In this document: positions 1 to 8,039 of the stretch, one piece after another
Layout: each line of letters starts with the position of its first letter
Position numbering within the stretch: the first letter of the stretch is position 1
Virus record (IMG/VR): IMGVR_UViG_3300036985_000797
Span: 1-31,936 of that record
DNA length: 31,936 bases
From: a virus
Direction: 5' to 3' (one strand)
Translations under genes and position numbers: made by a program
Notes under the pieces: model-generated
What the model was told of the DNA's origin: nothing
The model's database searches: none
Seen by the model: the letters and a program-made list of their open reading frames with translations, nothing else

Positions 1-878
1 ATAGAACCAGAGGCTGTGAATTGGTAGACCCGAAAGCCTCCAGCCACAGTGATTGTTGGTGAACCTGTTGTGCTTGTGGCGGCTCTGAATGTGTCTGGAT
101 AGCGGAGGATTACGATACCGCTACCGCCAGAGCCGCTTTGTAAAGTATTTGAACCAGCACCTCCACCTCCACCTGTGTTTGCTGTTCCAGCCGTTGCTTG
201 CGTAGGAGTTGGGTTATAAGCACCACTTCCACCGCCCCCTACACCACCTACGCCAAAAGTTGATGTGGCATATGCCGCCCCACCACCACCTCCAGCATAT
301 CTAGTAACTGTGCCACTAATGGCTGATGCAATACCCGCACCTCCACGACCTCCACCACCAGAACCGCCAGCTAATCCAACAGTTCCCGCACCGCCACCGC
401 CACCGCCAGCATAAGGGCTTGCGCTAGTACCTATACCACCCGCATTGCCTTGACCACTAATGCCAGAACCAACAGCCGAAGTGCTAGATTCACCCAGACC
501 ACCGCCAGAGCCACCGCTTGCGGCATTACCAGCACCCAAAGCACCATAACCACCACCAGAAGCGACGATGTTTCCTGTGGTTGCGGCTGAAGATGTGGCA
601 ATTAAAACTGAATTTCCACCATTTGCGTAAGCTGTGCCGCCAGCACCACCCGCACCAACAGTTACCCATAATTGAGTCCCCGCAGTTACACCAGAAAATC
701 CCGCAAGCAATCCACCAGCACCACCCCCTCCACAGACACCGCTTGATAAATAGCCTCCAGAGCCACCACCAGCAACGACCAAATACTCAACAACAGACGG
801 AGGAACGCCCGTCCAATTCAGGTTTTTGACCGCCTGACTGACTTGACTCAGTGTCCACATTCCGCTGTATGTTGGCAT
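1..878 (-). CDS. glycine-rich tail fibre/adhesin-like protein, 3' end cut by window
   Basis: Open reading frame running off the left edge; 292 codons are visible. It starts MPTYSGMWTLSQVSQAVKNLNW, then VVEYLVVAGGGSGG at about residue 28, followed by roughly 200 residues of Gly/Ala/Ser-rich sequence and GSGIVILRYPDTF. The visible end (GGFRVYQFTASGS) matches the last residues of the three upstream paralogues, which end SGTITF or SGSIIF, so only a few residues are probably missing. Such glycine-rich domains occur in phage adhesins and distal tail fibres, where polyglycine helices carry host-binding loops. It is the fourth member of a tandem family (also 1275-2405, 2415-3893, 3900-4820). A host-range role is inferred from family and position. 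Confidence 0.85.
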   Translation of the reverse strand, partial: MPTYSGMWTLSQVSQAVKNLNWTGVPPSVVEYLVVAGGGSGGYLSSGVCGGGGAGGLLAGFSGVTAGTQLWVTVGAGGAGGTAYANGGNSVLIATSSAATTGNIVASGGGYGALGAGNAASGGSGGGLGESSTSAVGSGISGQGNAGGIGTSASPYAGGGGGGAGTVGLAGGSGGGGRGGAGIASAISGTVTRYAGGGGGAAYATSTFGVGGVGGGGSGAYNPTPTQATAGTANTGGGGGAGSNTLQSGSGGSGIVILRYPDTFRAATSTTGSPTITVAGGFRVYQFTASGS

Positions 879-890
879 CTCTTGCTCCGA

Positions 891-1265
891 TTAAGCTGGT
901 GTTTCTGGTGTTGGAGGTACGACTTCAACCCAAGAAGTTGTGGGTTCGTCCCATTTAAACATCTTGCCTTCTACGACAGGCATAGGTGTAGGTGCGCCCC
1001 ACTGACAAGTATCTTCATTTAACAACCATGAAGCGTAAGGCTTGGGGGGAATAAACGCATCACGAACTGAATCGTATGTGTAGCCAATACCTGCATAGTT
1101 TTTACGCAGTGGCGTACCGCCTTGAGTGTGAACACCGCCTTGGGTGTTGTATGAGGTTTGAACCCAAGATGCTGGGTCGCCCCAGTGACCAAGGTTTAAA
1201 ACGTCCTGCTCGATGACGATGACTTGCGTCACTACACCGTTCTCTACTTTTGCGAAATGGCTCAT
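891..1265 (-). CDS. conserved phage tail-region protein (124 aa)
   Basis: It begins MSHFAKVENGVVTQVIVIEQD and contains WVQTSYNTQGG, LRKNYAGIGYTYD and DAFIPPKPYASWLLNEDTCQWGAP. I recognise this layout from small proteins next to tail-fibre genes in cyanophages and pelagic phages. Their function is not established; a fibre-associated or minor tail role is plausible. It lies 9 nt from its upstream neighbour and sits between two glycine-rich fibre paralogues. The C-terminus is Pro/Thr-rich (PPTPETPA). No signal peptide or membrane segment is evident. Confidence 0.85.
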   Translation of the reverse strand: MSHFAKVENGVVTQVIVIEQDVLNLGHWGDPASWVQTSYNTQGGVHTQGGTPLRKNYAGIGYTYDSVRDAFIPPKPYASWLLNEDTCQWGAPTPMPVVEGKMFKWDEPTTSWVEVVPPTPETPA

Positions 1266-1274
1266 AGTTGCTCC

Positions 1275-2405
1275 TTAGAAAATGATTGAACCAGAAGAAG
1301 TCCAAGTGTAAATTTGATACCCATTAGAATAACTGACTTGGGGGGAACCTGTCACCAAGGCTGGCGCAGAATTGAGTTGTGGGTAACGAACAATAACGAT
1401 ACCGGAGCCGCCATTACCACCAGTCCCACCATCAGCTTCACAACCACCACCACCGCTACCAGAATTAGACGTTGCTGAAGTGCCTGAGCCACTATTAGTT
1501 GAAGTGCCATCACCCCCGCCTGCTGTGCCTAAGCCTCCCGGAATAACACCTGAATAAGCTCCAACTACATTAATACCGCCACCACCACCGCCAGCGTAAA
1601 AAACTCTTTGCCCAGTAATAGTAGAACAAACGCCCGCGCCACCATTACCGCCAGAACTTTTTGTTGAGTCAACTGTAAATGGAACAGTGCCCGCTGAACC
1701 CGCCCCACCACCACCGCCTGCACCGCCATAACTATTTCTATTGGCATTACCACCAGCATTACCTTGACCAGAAGTTCCAGCACCTGCACCTGTATTTATA
1801 TCTTGCCCTGCACCACCACCAGAGCCACCTGAATTACCTGCTACACCGATTATCCCGCCACGACCGCCGCCAGTTGCTGTAATTCCGCTAAATACAGAAT
1901 TACTGCCGTTTGCAGCAGCAGTACTAGGATTTGATCCGCCAGCTCCGCCAGCACCAACAGTAACAGTTAACGCAGAACCAGATGCAACGGCGTAATTAGC
2001 CGCAGTTAATAGTCCACCTGCACCTCCGCCACCGCCTGCCGCACCGCCACCACCAGCAACCACCAAATACTCAACGGTATCAGGAGCGCCAGCATAAGGA
2101 TTAAATGCGCGTTGGGTTACAGCAGTGTGAGTTCCTGTGCCTGCGGTTGTGTAAGCAGTAGCAGAACCGCCTTGAGTTGTAGAAACTTGGCAGGTGTTTG
2201 AGCTTACGCTTCTAACGTAGTACGTTGTGTTTAAAGAAAAACCCGCTGGCAAAGTGCCAGTTGTTGTGAACTGCACGGCCTGACCCACAGCAGGCGTTCC
2301 AGCCACAGAACCAAATGTAAGGTCTGGTGAAGCACCAGTTGTGAACGTGCCAATCGACACGTTGATATTCTGCCCTGCAATAAAACCACCTAATCTGCTA
2401 CTCAT
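1275..2405 (-). CDS. glycine-rich tail fibre/adhesin-like protein (376 aa)
   Basis: Second glycine-rich paralogue. Its own N-terminal part (about residues 1-110) holds Thr/Val-rich beta-type sequence (GTLPAGFSLNTTYYVRSVSS). TVEYLVVAGGGGAAGGGGG begins near residue 110, followed by some 220 residues of Gly-rich sequence ending SGIVIVRYPQ. The conserved C-terminal tail is NGYQIYTWTSSGSIIF. The N-terminal ~100 residues are not shared with the other paralogues and may be a distinct attachment or spacer domain. Host binding is inferred from the family. Confidence 0.87.
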   Translation of the reverse strand: MSSRLGGFIAGQNINVSIGTFTTGASPDLTFGSVAGTPAVGQAVQFTTTGTLPAGFSLNTTYYVRSVSSNTCQVSTTQGGSATAYTTAGTGTHTAVTQRAFNPYAGAPDTVEYLVVAGGGGAAGGGGGAGGLLTAANYAVASGSALTVTVGAGGAGGSNPSTAAANGSNSVFSGITATGGGRGGIIGVAGNSGGSGGGAGQDINTGAGAGTSGQGNAGGNANRNSYGGAGGGGGAGSAGTVPFTVDSTKSSGGNGGAGVCSTITGQRVFYAGGGGGGINVVGAYSGVIPGGLGTAGGGDGTSTNSGSGTSATSNSGSGGGGCEADGGTGGNGGSGIVIVRYPQLNSAPALVTGSPQVSYSNGYQIYTWTSSGSIIF

Positions 2406-2414
2406 GTTAATTCC

Positions 2415-3893
2415 TTAGAAGGTGATTGTTCCACTGGTAGTCCAAGTGTACACACGGTTTTTGTAGCCTGTACCTGTAAATGGCGACAGTTGGTTCCATG
2501 ATGCAACACCTGAGTTTGACACCAATGTTGGTGTTAAATTACTCGCTGACGAATCTAAGAAAGCATTTGGAGACACGGTACTCAATAAGAATTTTGTTTG
2601 TGAAGTTGCCACAAATGGAGCTGTTGGAACCGTGATTGTTGACGCAGTCGCAGTGTAAATGGAGTTACCAACAACAATACGGAAATTGGATAAATAACCA
2701 TTCATGAAGTTAGTTCCAGCACCGTTTTGACCAACGTACAAATTTGAATACGTGTATGTCACGGTATCAGTTGCAGTGGCTACCTTTGTTCCATTCAAGA
2801 ACATAGACGTAACCGTACCTGTGCGGCAAACAACCAAATGATTCCAAGCGTTATTGGTAAACAAAGTTGCGGAGTTTAAATTCACGCCGCCGTACACATA
2901 AAAAGACAAACTGCTTTGTTGGTATATGCCCCACAAAAAGTTTGTTGAGCCAGAAAAATTAGTTGCAACATAAGGCGCCGCGCCACTAGATGAACTCCAC
3001 CAAACAAATGTTTCAATACAAAAGTCGCCAGCACCTAGTGCTGTTGTGTTTGCGCTTGTGTAATAAAGCGATTGGTTTGATGCACCAGCGGGGTTGTTTA
3101 AATACAAACTGCCCGACCCACTTGTACTAGCAGTTGCATTGACTGTTGTTGCCGCCGCATAAGTGTCAGGGTATGAAACTACTACGATGCCTGAACCGCC
3201 AGTAGAAGCACCAGCACCACCACCACCGCCGCCACCTTTGTTTGGAGCGCCATTACTACCGGCGCCAGCATTTCCACCATTACCCCCACCGCCGGCGCCT
3301 CCTGTACCCACAGTCCCAGAGGCATATAAGCCACCCCCGCCGCCACCAGCGTAGGTAGTGACTGTGCCGTTAATAGCTGATGCAATTCCAGCGCCCCCAT
3401 TGCCAGCAACAGACCCTAAGGCTTTTAAACCAACAGTGCCTGCACCACCACCACCGCCAGAGGGATAAGGAGCGCCCGGCGTATTGCCGCCTCCAGCATT
3501 ACCTTGACCTGAAGTTCCTTGACCGCCAATTGAATTTAGCGATGCTCCGTAAGCACCGCCGCCACCTGAACCTCCCGGAAAACCGGTTCCATCTGGAACG
3601 CCGGTTGTTTCTACTCCACCACGACCACCGCCAATAGAAGTAATGTTTCCAAATACAGAGTTACTTCCATTAGCAGGATAAGAACCGCCTCCACCGATAG
3701 TTACAAGAAGTGTTTGACCGTTAGGTACGGGATCAATTCCAGTTAACAAACCACCCGCACCACCCGCACCTTCACCTCCGCCACCACCGCCAGCAACAAC
3801 TAAGTATTCAACTGCGGGAGTTTTCTGAGCAGGCCAGCCACCTTGCTGAACAGCTTGCATGACTTGTTTGAGATTAAATAAACCGTTTGCCAT
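2415..3893 (-). CDS. glycine-rich tail fibre with LamG-like domain (492 aa)
   Basis: The largest glycine-rich paralogue. The N-terminus (MANGLFNLKQVMQAVQQGGW) resembles that of the 1-878 gene (WTLSQVSQAVKNLNW), so the two may share an attachment helix. VEYLVVAGGGGGGEG starts near residue 28 and the Gly-rich domain ends at SGIVVVSYP, about residue 240. A domain of about 190 residues follows with features of the laminin-G/concanavalin-like jelly roll (DFCIETFVWW, NNAWNHLVVCRTG, FLNGTKVATATD, GYLSNFRIVVGNSIYT). It closes with the shared tail YKNRVYTWTTSGTITF. LamG-type folds often bind glycans, so this may be the paralogue with the most direct sugar-binding role; that is inference. Confidence 0.88.
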   Translation of the reverse strand: MANGLFNLKQVMQAVQQGGWPAQKTPAVEYLVVAGGGGGGEGAGGAGGLLTGIDPVPNGQTLLVTIGGGGSYPANGSNSVFGNITSIGGGRGGVETTGVPDGTGFPGGSGGGGAYGASLNSIGGQGTSGQGNAGGGNTPGAPYPSGGGGGAGTVGLKALGSVAGNGGAGIASAINGTVTTYAGGGGGGLYASGTVGTGGAGGGGNGGNAGAGSNGAPNKGGGGGGGAGASTGGSGIVVVSYPDTYAAATTVNATASTSGSGSLYLNNPAGASNQSLYYTSANTTALGAGDFCIETFVWWSSSSGAAPYVATNFSGSTNFLWGIYQQSSLSFYVYGGVNLNSATLFTNNAWNHLVVCRTGTVTSMFLNGTKVATATDTVTYTYSNLYVGQNGAGTNFMNGYLSNFRIVVGNSIYTATASTITVPTAPFVATSQTKFLLSTVSPNAFLDSSASNLTPTLVSNSGVASWNQLSPFTGTGYKNRVYTWTTSGTITF

Positions 3894-3899
3894 AAAACC

Positions 3900-4820
3900 T
3901 CAGAATGTGATAGTGCCAGAGGCAACAAACTTGTATACGCGCCATGCACCTGCAACGTACATTTCAGGAGAGCCTGTTGTTGATGTGGCAGGGGCTAAAT
4001 AAGATGGGTAACGAATGACCACAATGCCTGAACCGCCAGCGCCAGAGAGTACAGCAACGGCACCAGAATCTCGGCTTCCACCAGAGCCACCGCCGCCGCC
4101 ACCTGTGTTGGCTAGACCTGACGTAGGTTGAATAAAAGTTGCGGGGGTATTGTATTGCAGAAAAGTTATTCCGTTACCGCCGCCTGCACTGCCTATGCCT
4201 CCATATCCCGTGCTACCTACTCCGCCGCCACCACCGCCAGCATACTGTATGGGGGACCCTGTTATAGAAGAAACTGCTCCTGTGCCTGCATTACCACCAA
4301 GCCCAATACTGCCTGCACTAGGGCTAGAAATAGCCGCAGAACCTGCGCCGCCACCACCACCGCCTCCGGCTCGGCTTCCTTGAACAGCGCCTGTTGCACC
4401 AGCAAAACCTTGTCCCGCGATTCCTGCGCCGCCAGTGGTTGTGTAACTACCATTACCCCCACCCCCTGATCCTCCAGAACCACCAGCAATATTATTTCCA
4501 GAACCGCCGCCACCACCAATAGCAGTGATAGTTGAACTCCCAACAATACTTGAATTAGTTCCGTTATTTATAGTAGAGGTATATCCAGTTGCAAGAATTC
4601 CTGCACCACCAGCACCCACAGTCACAGTAATAGCTGTTCCCAAAGTTATAGGGTACCCTTGAGCAGTTAAAACGCCGCCACCACCGCCGCCACCTGCAGA
4701 TTGGTCACCACCACCGCCAGCACCACCGCCAGCCACGACAAGGTACTCCACCTGCGTTACAGGTGAATTGATGCCGTCAAGCCCGACAGAGAGAATCCCG
4801 CCCGTATATCGAAGTCCCAT
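3900..4820 (-). CDS. glycine-rich tail fibre/adhesin-like protein (306 aa)
   Basis: The first of the four tandem glycine-rich genes in transcription order. A short N-terminus (MGLRYTGGILSVGLDGINSPVT) leads to QVEYLVVAGGGAGGGGDQSA. About 200 residues of Gly-rich repeats follow, ending SGIVVIRYPSY, then the conserved tail AWRVYKFVASGTITF. The stop is 6 nt from the next gene's start, as expected for a co-transcribed series. Antisense Pro-rich open frames over this gene are by-products of GGN codons. Confidence 0.87.
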   Translation of the reverse strand: MGLRYTGGILSVGLDGINSPVTQVEYLVVAGGGAGGGGDQSAGGGGGGGVLTAQGYPITLGTAITVTVGAGGAGILATGYTSTINNGTNSSIVGSSTITAIGGGGGSGNNIAGGSGGSGGGGNGSYTTTGGAGIAGQGFAGATGAVQGSRAGGGGGGGAGSAAISSPSAGSIGLGGNAGTGAVSSITGSPIQYAGGGGGGVGSTGYGGIGSAGGGNGITFLQYNTPATFIQPTSGLANTGGGGGGSGGSRDSGAVAVLSGAGGSGIVVIRYPSYLAPATSTTGSPEMYVAGAWRVYKFVASGTITF

Positions 4821-4831
4821 AAGACCTCCAA

Positions 4832-5218
4832 TTAAGGTGCAATGGTTTCGTAGCTTACTGTGAACGTCAGTTTACTTGCTACGCTGCTTGTAGCCCACAA
4901 CGTGCTTGCCTCACCAGTAACCGATGTGTCGAGCAAATAAAACATAGTTGTTTTATCAGAAACAATCAAAGACGCATCGGGCGGTACAGAGATTGTAGAA
5001 GCAACTGATCTGTAAGTTGTACCGTCAGCCAAGCGCACTTCAACAGTTGCATCGTAAGCTGCTGTGCCGTCAATGTTAGCCACAATAATTTGGTTGATTT
5101 TTTGTGCTGAACCAGACGAAGGTGCAGCCACCAAAGCGTTACGTGAAGCATCCGCAGGTGTGATAGAAACTGTGTGTGGTGTTGCTGTTGTGCAAGCGAG
5201 AATATTTGGTGCCGCCAT
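4832..5218 (-). CDS. probable tail/virion structural protein (128 aa)
   Basis: A small Thr/Ala/Ser-rich protein with predicted beta character (INQIIVANIDGTAAYDATVEVRLADGT, SLIVSDKTTMFYLLDTS). It lies between the fibre-like gene at 5228 and the glycine-rich adhesins. Similar small proteins accompany fibre genes in environmental podophages, but I cannot assign a named family. No membrane segment or catalytic motif is visible. The structural role is inferred from position and composition. Confidence 0.8.
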   Translation of the reverse strand: MAAPNILACTTATPHTVSITPADASRNALVAAPSSGSAQKINQIIVANIDGTAAYDATVEVRLADGTTYRSVASTISVPPDASLIVSDKTTMFYLLDTSVTGEASTLWATSSVASKLTFTVSYETIAP

Positions 5219-5227
5219 GATTGCTCC

Positions 5228-5968
5228 TTAAATGCTGTATAACATTGCGATTGTTGTAACCTGTGCTCTGGACAAACCAGCGCTCCCAAAAGACAAAGCA
5301 CCCGAGCCGTTTGTTACGAGGGCTTGACCATTTGAGCCATCAGCACTTGGGAGGGTGAAAGTTACGTTACTAGCTACTGTAGCAGGTGCTTGGAGTGCCA
5401 CATAGTTAGAAGAGTCTGAGTCAGCTAAACGCAGGTCACCCTGTGCGCCAATCTGTACGTTGCTGCCGTCAAATGTAAAGTTAGCAGCACCGCCCAAGTT
5501 GCCAGCATTGTTGTACTGGATTTGGGTATCTGAGCCACCAGCCGATGCGCCGATGCGAACGTAGTCCGTACCATTAAACGCAACCAGAGCTTTGTCGCCA
5601 ACACCAACCGTAACGCCTGTTTGACCAGCCGCCTTGATTGTGACTGAGCCGCCTGTAGCTGCGTTAATAAGTATGTATGTCTTACTGTAGCTAGCGCCGC
5701 TAGGGGCCGTGATAATTTTGGTTGTGGTTAATGTGCCAGTAACCTTCAAAATGGCGTACTGCGCGGTGGTGGAGCCAATGTTAGTGCCAGTATAGTCACC
5801 AATAGTGTTTGAAAGCGTAACGGCACCGTCGCCACTCAACGCCAACGTACCGGCAATCGCAATGTCCGTGTATTCAGTAATACCGTTGTTTACAGTACTG
5901 CCCCACGTACCAGATAGCGTCCCCTGCGTTGGGGTTACTAAGCTTAGATTACTTGTTTCTGCTGCCAT
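5228..5968 (-). CDS. tail fibre-like protein (246 aa)
   Basis: It begins MAAETSNLSLVTPTQGTLSGTWGSTVNNGITE, an N-terminus I associate with phage fibre proteins. The middle is Thr/Ser/Gly-rich beta sequence. The segment DTQIQYNNAGNLGGAANFTFDGSNVQIG and the later LPSADGSNGQALVTNGSGALSFG are typical of tail-fibre or spike modules that precede a trimerising tip. The expected product is an elongated trimeric fibre of the virion. There are 9 nt between its start and the upstream stop. Confidence 0.83.
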   Translation of the reverse strand: MAAETSNLSLVTPTQGTLSGTWGSTVNNGITEYTDIAIAGTLALSGDGAVTLSNTIGDYTGTNIGSTTAQYAILKVTGTLTTTKIITAPSGASYSKTYILINAATGGSVTIKAAGQTGVTVGVGDKALVAFNGTDYVRIGASAGGSDTQIQYNNAGNLGGAANFTFDGSNVQIGAQGDLRLADSDSSNYVALQAPATVASNVTFTLPSADGSNGQALVTNGSGALSFGSAGLSRAQVTTIAMLYSI

Positions 5969-5977
5969 TTATAGCTC

Positions 5978-6868
5978 CTAAGTTGGAATATCTGTCCATC
6001 CGGGGTTCTGTGTATTTGACACATCCGCCCAATTTGGTGTTTGTGAATCGTTAATCACTGTCCACCCCCGAATAAACACAGTTCCAATTGCTCCAGTACC
6101 CTGCACACCTGTAACGATGACCCTATCGCTTACTGTAACTGAAACTGTGCCAATCTGTCCAGTAGCGGATACGCCAGTCAAAGTTTTAATTACTTGTGCA
6201 ACTGCCGTTCCAACACTACCCGTACCCACCACACCTGTTGGTGTTGCCCCGCCGTTATAAACAAGCGCTACGCTACCAACAGAACCAATACCTTCAATAC
6301 CCGTTGGGATGATGGTTTCGCTCACATTGATCTGAACGCTACCAACACTACCCGTACCCAATACACCCGCAGGTGTGAACTGCACATACGGAACTGAAGT
6401 ACCTACAGCGCCTGTGCCCTGTACCCCAGTAACCGTGATCGTTCTACCAACTCGAATGAGAGGTGTACCAATCTGACCCGTACCCTCAACACCGATTGGG
6501 ATAATGAAATCATCAACGTTGACTTCAAAGTTACCAATCTGCCCAACACCCTGCACACCTGTTGGCGTGAAAACAACTGTAGCCCTTACATCACCAATAG
6601 AGCCGTTAGCCACCACGCCCGTGAGCGTGAAGTTAACTTTTGGCAGGGTTGTGCCAATCTGACCTGTAGCAGAAACGCCTGTGGGTACAAACGTAACCGA
6701 TACCGAAATCCCAACCGTTCCAACAGCGCCCGTACCCTGTACAGAAACACTGCCCGTGCCCCAAGGAGATTCCCCCCACGCCTGACTACCCCAGCCATCA
6801 AGAGGCAGGACTTTGCCTACGCCTCCCCAGCCGTTGTCACCCCAAGCGTATTCGCCCCATGAAGACAC
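5978..6868 (-). CDS. tandem-repeat virion protein, Trp/Gly-rich N-terminus (296 aa)
   Basis: The N-terminal ~40 residues are Trp/Gly-rich (WGEYAWGDNGWGG, WGSQAWGESPWGTG). About eleven copies of a 20-22 residue repeat follow. Each carries a core like TGVQGTGAVGT (variants VEGTGQIGT, VLGTGSVGS, IEGIGSVGS, VSATGQIGT) and an alternating hydrophobic strand. The protein ends NWADVSNTQNPGWTDIPT. This regular periodicity suggests a stacked beta-strand shaft. I do not recognise a named domain. A fibre-shaft or baseplate-appendage role is inferred from its place between neck and fibre genes. Confidence 0.82.
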   Translation of the reverse strand: MSSWGEYAWGDNGWGGVGKVLPLDGWGSQAWGESPWGTGSVSVQGTGAVGTVGISVSVTFVPTGVSATGQIGTTLPKVNFTLTGVVANGSIGDVRATVVFTPTGVQGVGQIGNFEVNVDDFIIPIGVEGTGQIGTPLIRVGRTITVTGVQGTGAVGTSVPYVQFTPAGVLGTGSVGSVQINVSETIIPTGIEGIGSVGSVALVYNGGATPTGVVGTGSVGTAVAQVIKTLTGVSATGQIGTVSVTVSDRVIVTGVQGTGAIGTVFIRGWTVINDSQTPNWADVSNTQNPGWTDIPT

Positions 6869-6878
6869 TTCAACTCAC

Positions 6879-7334
6879 TTACGCAATACGAATGATCGCA
6901 GTAGCTGCCGCAGCAACAGGGAACTGAATCGTAAAGTCACCGGAACTCACCTGTTGATCGCCGCTAAAGCTCAAAACCGCGCAAGCCGCACCAGAAGCTG
7001 AAGAGTTGTAAATCAACGCGCCGCAAGTTGTAAACGTGGCAGAAGTCCATGTGGTATCGGCAAAGTCACAAACAGCAGTCGTGCCATCAGCAACGGGGGT
7101 CACCGAAGTCAATGTGTTACCGGGCTGTGTGTAGCCCGTTGCCGTAGCCAACTGATCCGTACCCATGTCAGAGTAGTTAGTTGTGGCCGCGCCAAACGTG
7201 CCAGAGCCAGCGGCTGTAGCTTTAAACAACGCAATTTTAAATGTGTTGCCCGTGGTGGTAGTAAAGTTGTGGACAGCTTTTAGGATTTCGACCTTGAAGC
7301 TGGTGGGCATTGCCGTAGTAATAGTAATAGCCAT
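6879..7334 (-). CDS. virion structural protein, paralogue A (151 aa)
   Basis: It shares a layout with the product of 7623-8039. Both have KIALF or KIALY near residue 30, ATGYT in the middle, CGALIYN or RGALIYQ, a C.L.F....S segment, and a QFP.A.....AIIRI C-terminus. This points to an old tandem duplication around the 95-aa gene at 7336. The family is frequent in environmental podophage neck/tail regions, but its exact function is unknown to me. Mostly beta structure is expected. Confidence 0.83.
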   Translation of the reverse strand: MAITITTAMPTSFKVEILKAVHNFTTTTGNTFKIALFKATAAGSGTFGAATTNYSDMGTDQLATATGYTQPGNTLTSVTPVADGTTAVCDFADTTWTSATFTTCGALIYNSSASGAACAVLSFSGDQQVSSGDFTIQFPVAAAATAIIRIA

Positions 7335-7335
7335 T

Positions 7336-7623
7336 TTATATCTCCAATAGAGTTACAAGTTCAGAATGCCCCGCTTCACGGAGACGGTTAGCTAGAGTCG
7401 TGTTATTCGACTCAATTGCGCGTTTCATGTAGAACACCAACACACCACGGATGTGTTCACGGAAAGCTTGCGCCTGATCGCGAATGGCCGGATGGGACTG
7501 ATCCCCAACATAAATAATTTTGTTCAAGGCTTGCTCTGCAAGTTCTTCGGGGTTGAACCCACGATGGCTCACTGCGTGAACCAGCACGTCGCCAATGTCA
7601 CCAGATGATGTTGCTGCAAACAT
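7336..7623 (-). CDS. conserved small helical phage protein (95 aa)
   Basis: A predominantly helical protein (NPEELAEQALNKIIYVGDQ, IRDQAQAFREHIRGVLVFYMKRAIESNN, LANRLREAGHSELVTLLEI). Its ATG overlaps the TAA of the preceding gene by one base (TAATG), implying translational coupling. It sits between two paralogous beta proteins. I recall similar products next to neck genes of environmental podophages, without known function. No signal peptide is seen. Confidence 0.83.
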   Translation of the reverse strand: MFAATSSGDIGDVLVHAVSHRGFNPEELAEQALNKIIYVGDQSHPAIRDQAQAFREHIRGVLVFYMKRAIESNNTTLANRLREAGHSELVTLLEI

Positions 7624-8039
7624 TAAGTGATCCTTATGATTGCGTTAGTGCTGTTAGCAGTTGGAAACTGCACGGTAAGCGATGTAATAGAAGTTTTATC
7701 TGAACCAAAGTCCAATACGCAAACGGTCGGATTAGAGCCACCATCTTGATAGATCAAAGCGCCACGTGCAGTAATTGAACCATACCACGTTACGTTTGCA
7801 AATGAGATATATGTGACGTCGTTAGCCGATATTGGTACAACAGAAACTGGAAGCGCAATGCCACCTGCGGTGTAGCCTGTGGCCACAACTTCATTAGAGC
7901 TTGTATAGACAGCAGTGTCTGGGCCCAGTGTTGCTGAACCTGTGTACAACGCTATCTTGAAAGAACCAGATGTAAAGTTGTAAACACCGTTCATCAGACC
8001 GGTGGCAAACGCATTGGTAGCGCCTTGTTCAAGAGCCAT
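7623..8039 (-). CDS. virion structural protein, paralogue B (138 aa)
   Basis: Paralogue of the 6879-7334 product. It begins MALEQGATNAFATGLMNGVYNF, followed by GSFKIALYTG, VVATGYTAGG, NVTWYGSITARGALIYQDGG, VCVLDFGSDK and VQFPTANSTNAIIRIT. The start overlaps the stop of the adaptor gene by one base. A beta-sandwich virion protein is likely, but I cannot name the component. Confidence 0.84.
   Translation of the reverse strand: MALEQGATNAFATGLMNGVYNFTSGSFKIALYTGSATLGPDTAVYTSSNEVVATGYTAGGIALPVSVVPISANDVTYISFANVTWYGSITARGALIYQDGGSNPTVCVLDFGSDKTSITSLTVQFPTANSTNAIIRIT

Noticed and set aside
518-829. His/Gln-rich plus-strand frame opposite a glycine-rich fibre gene
   Set aside because: It is the antisense of GGN/GCN-rich codons; composition is repetitive and no ribosome site is seen. 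The same holds for Pro-rich frames at 3163-3354, 4128-4469 and 4150-4383.
1-4820. Diversity-generating retroelement acting on the fibre genes
   Set aside because: No reverse transcriptase, template repeat or Avd-like gene is visible in the window; the Gly-rich variation can arise by recombination.
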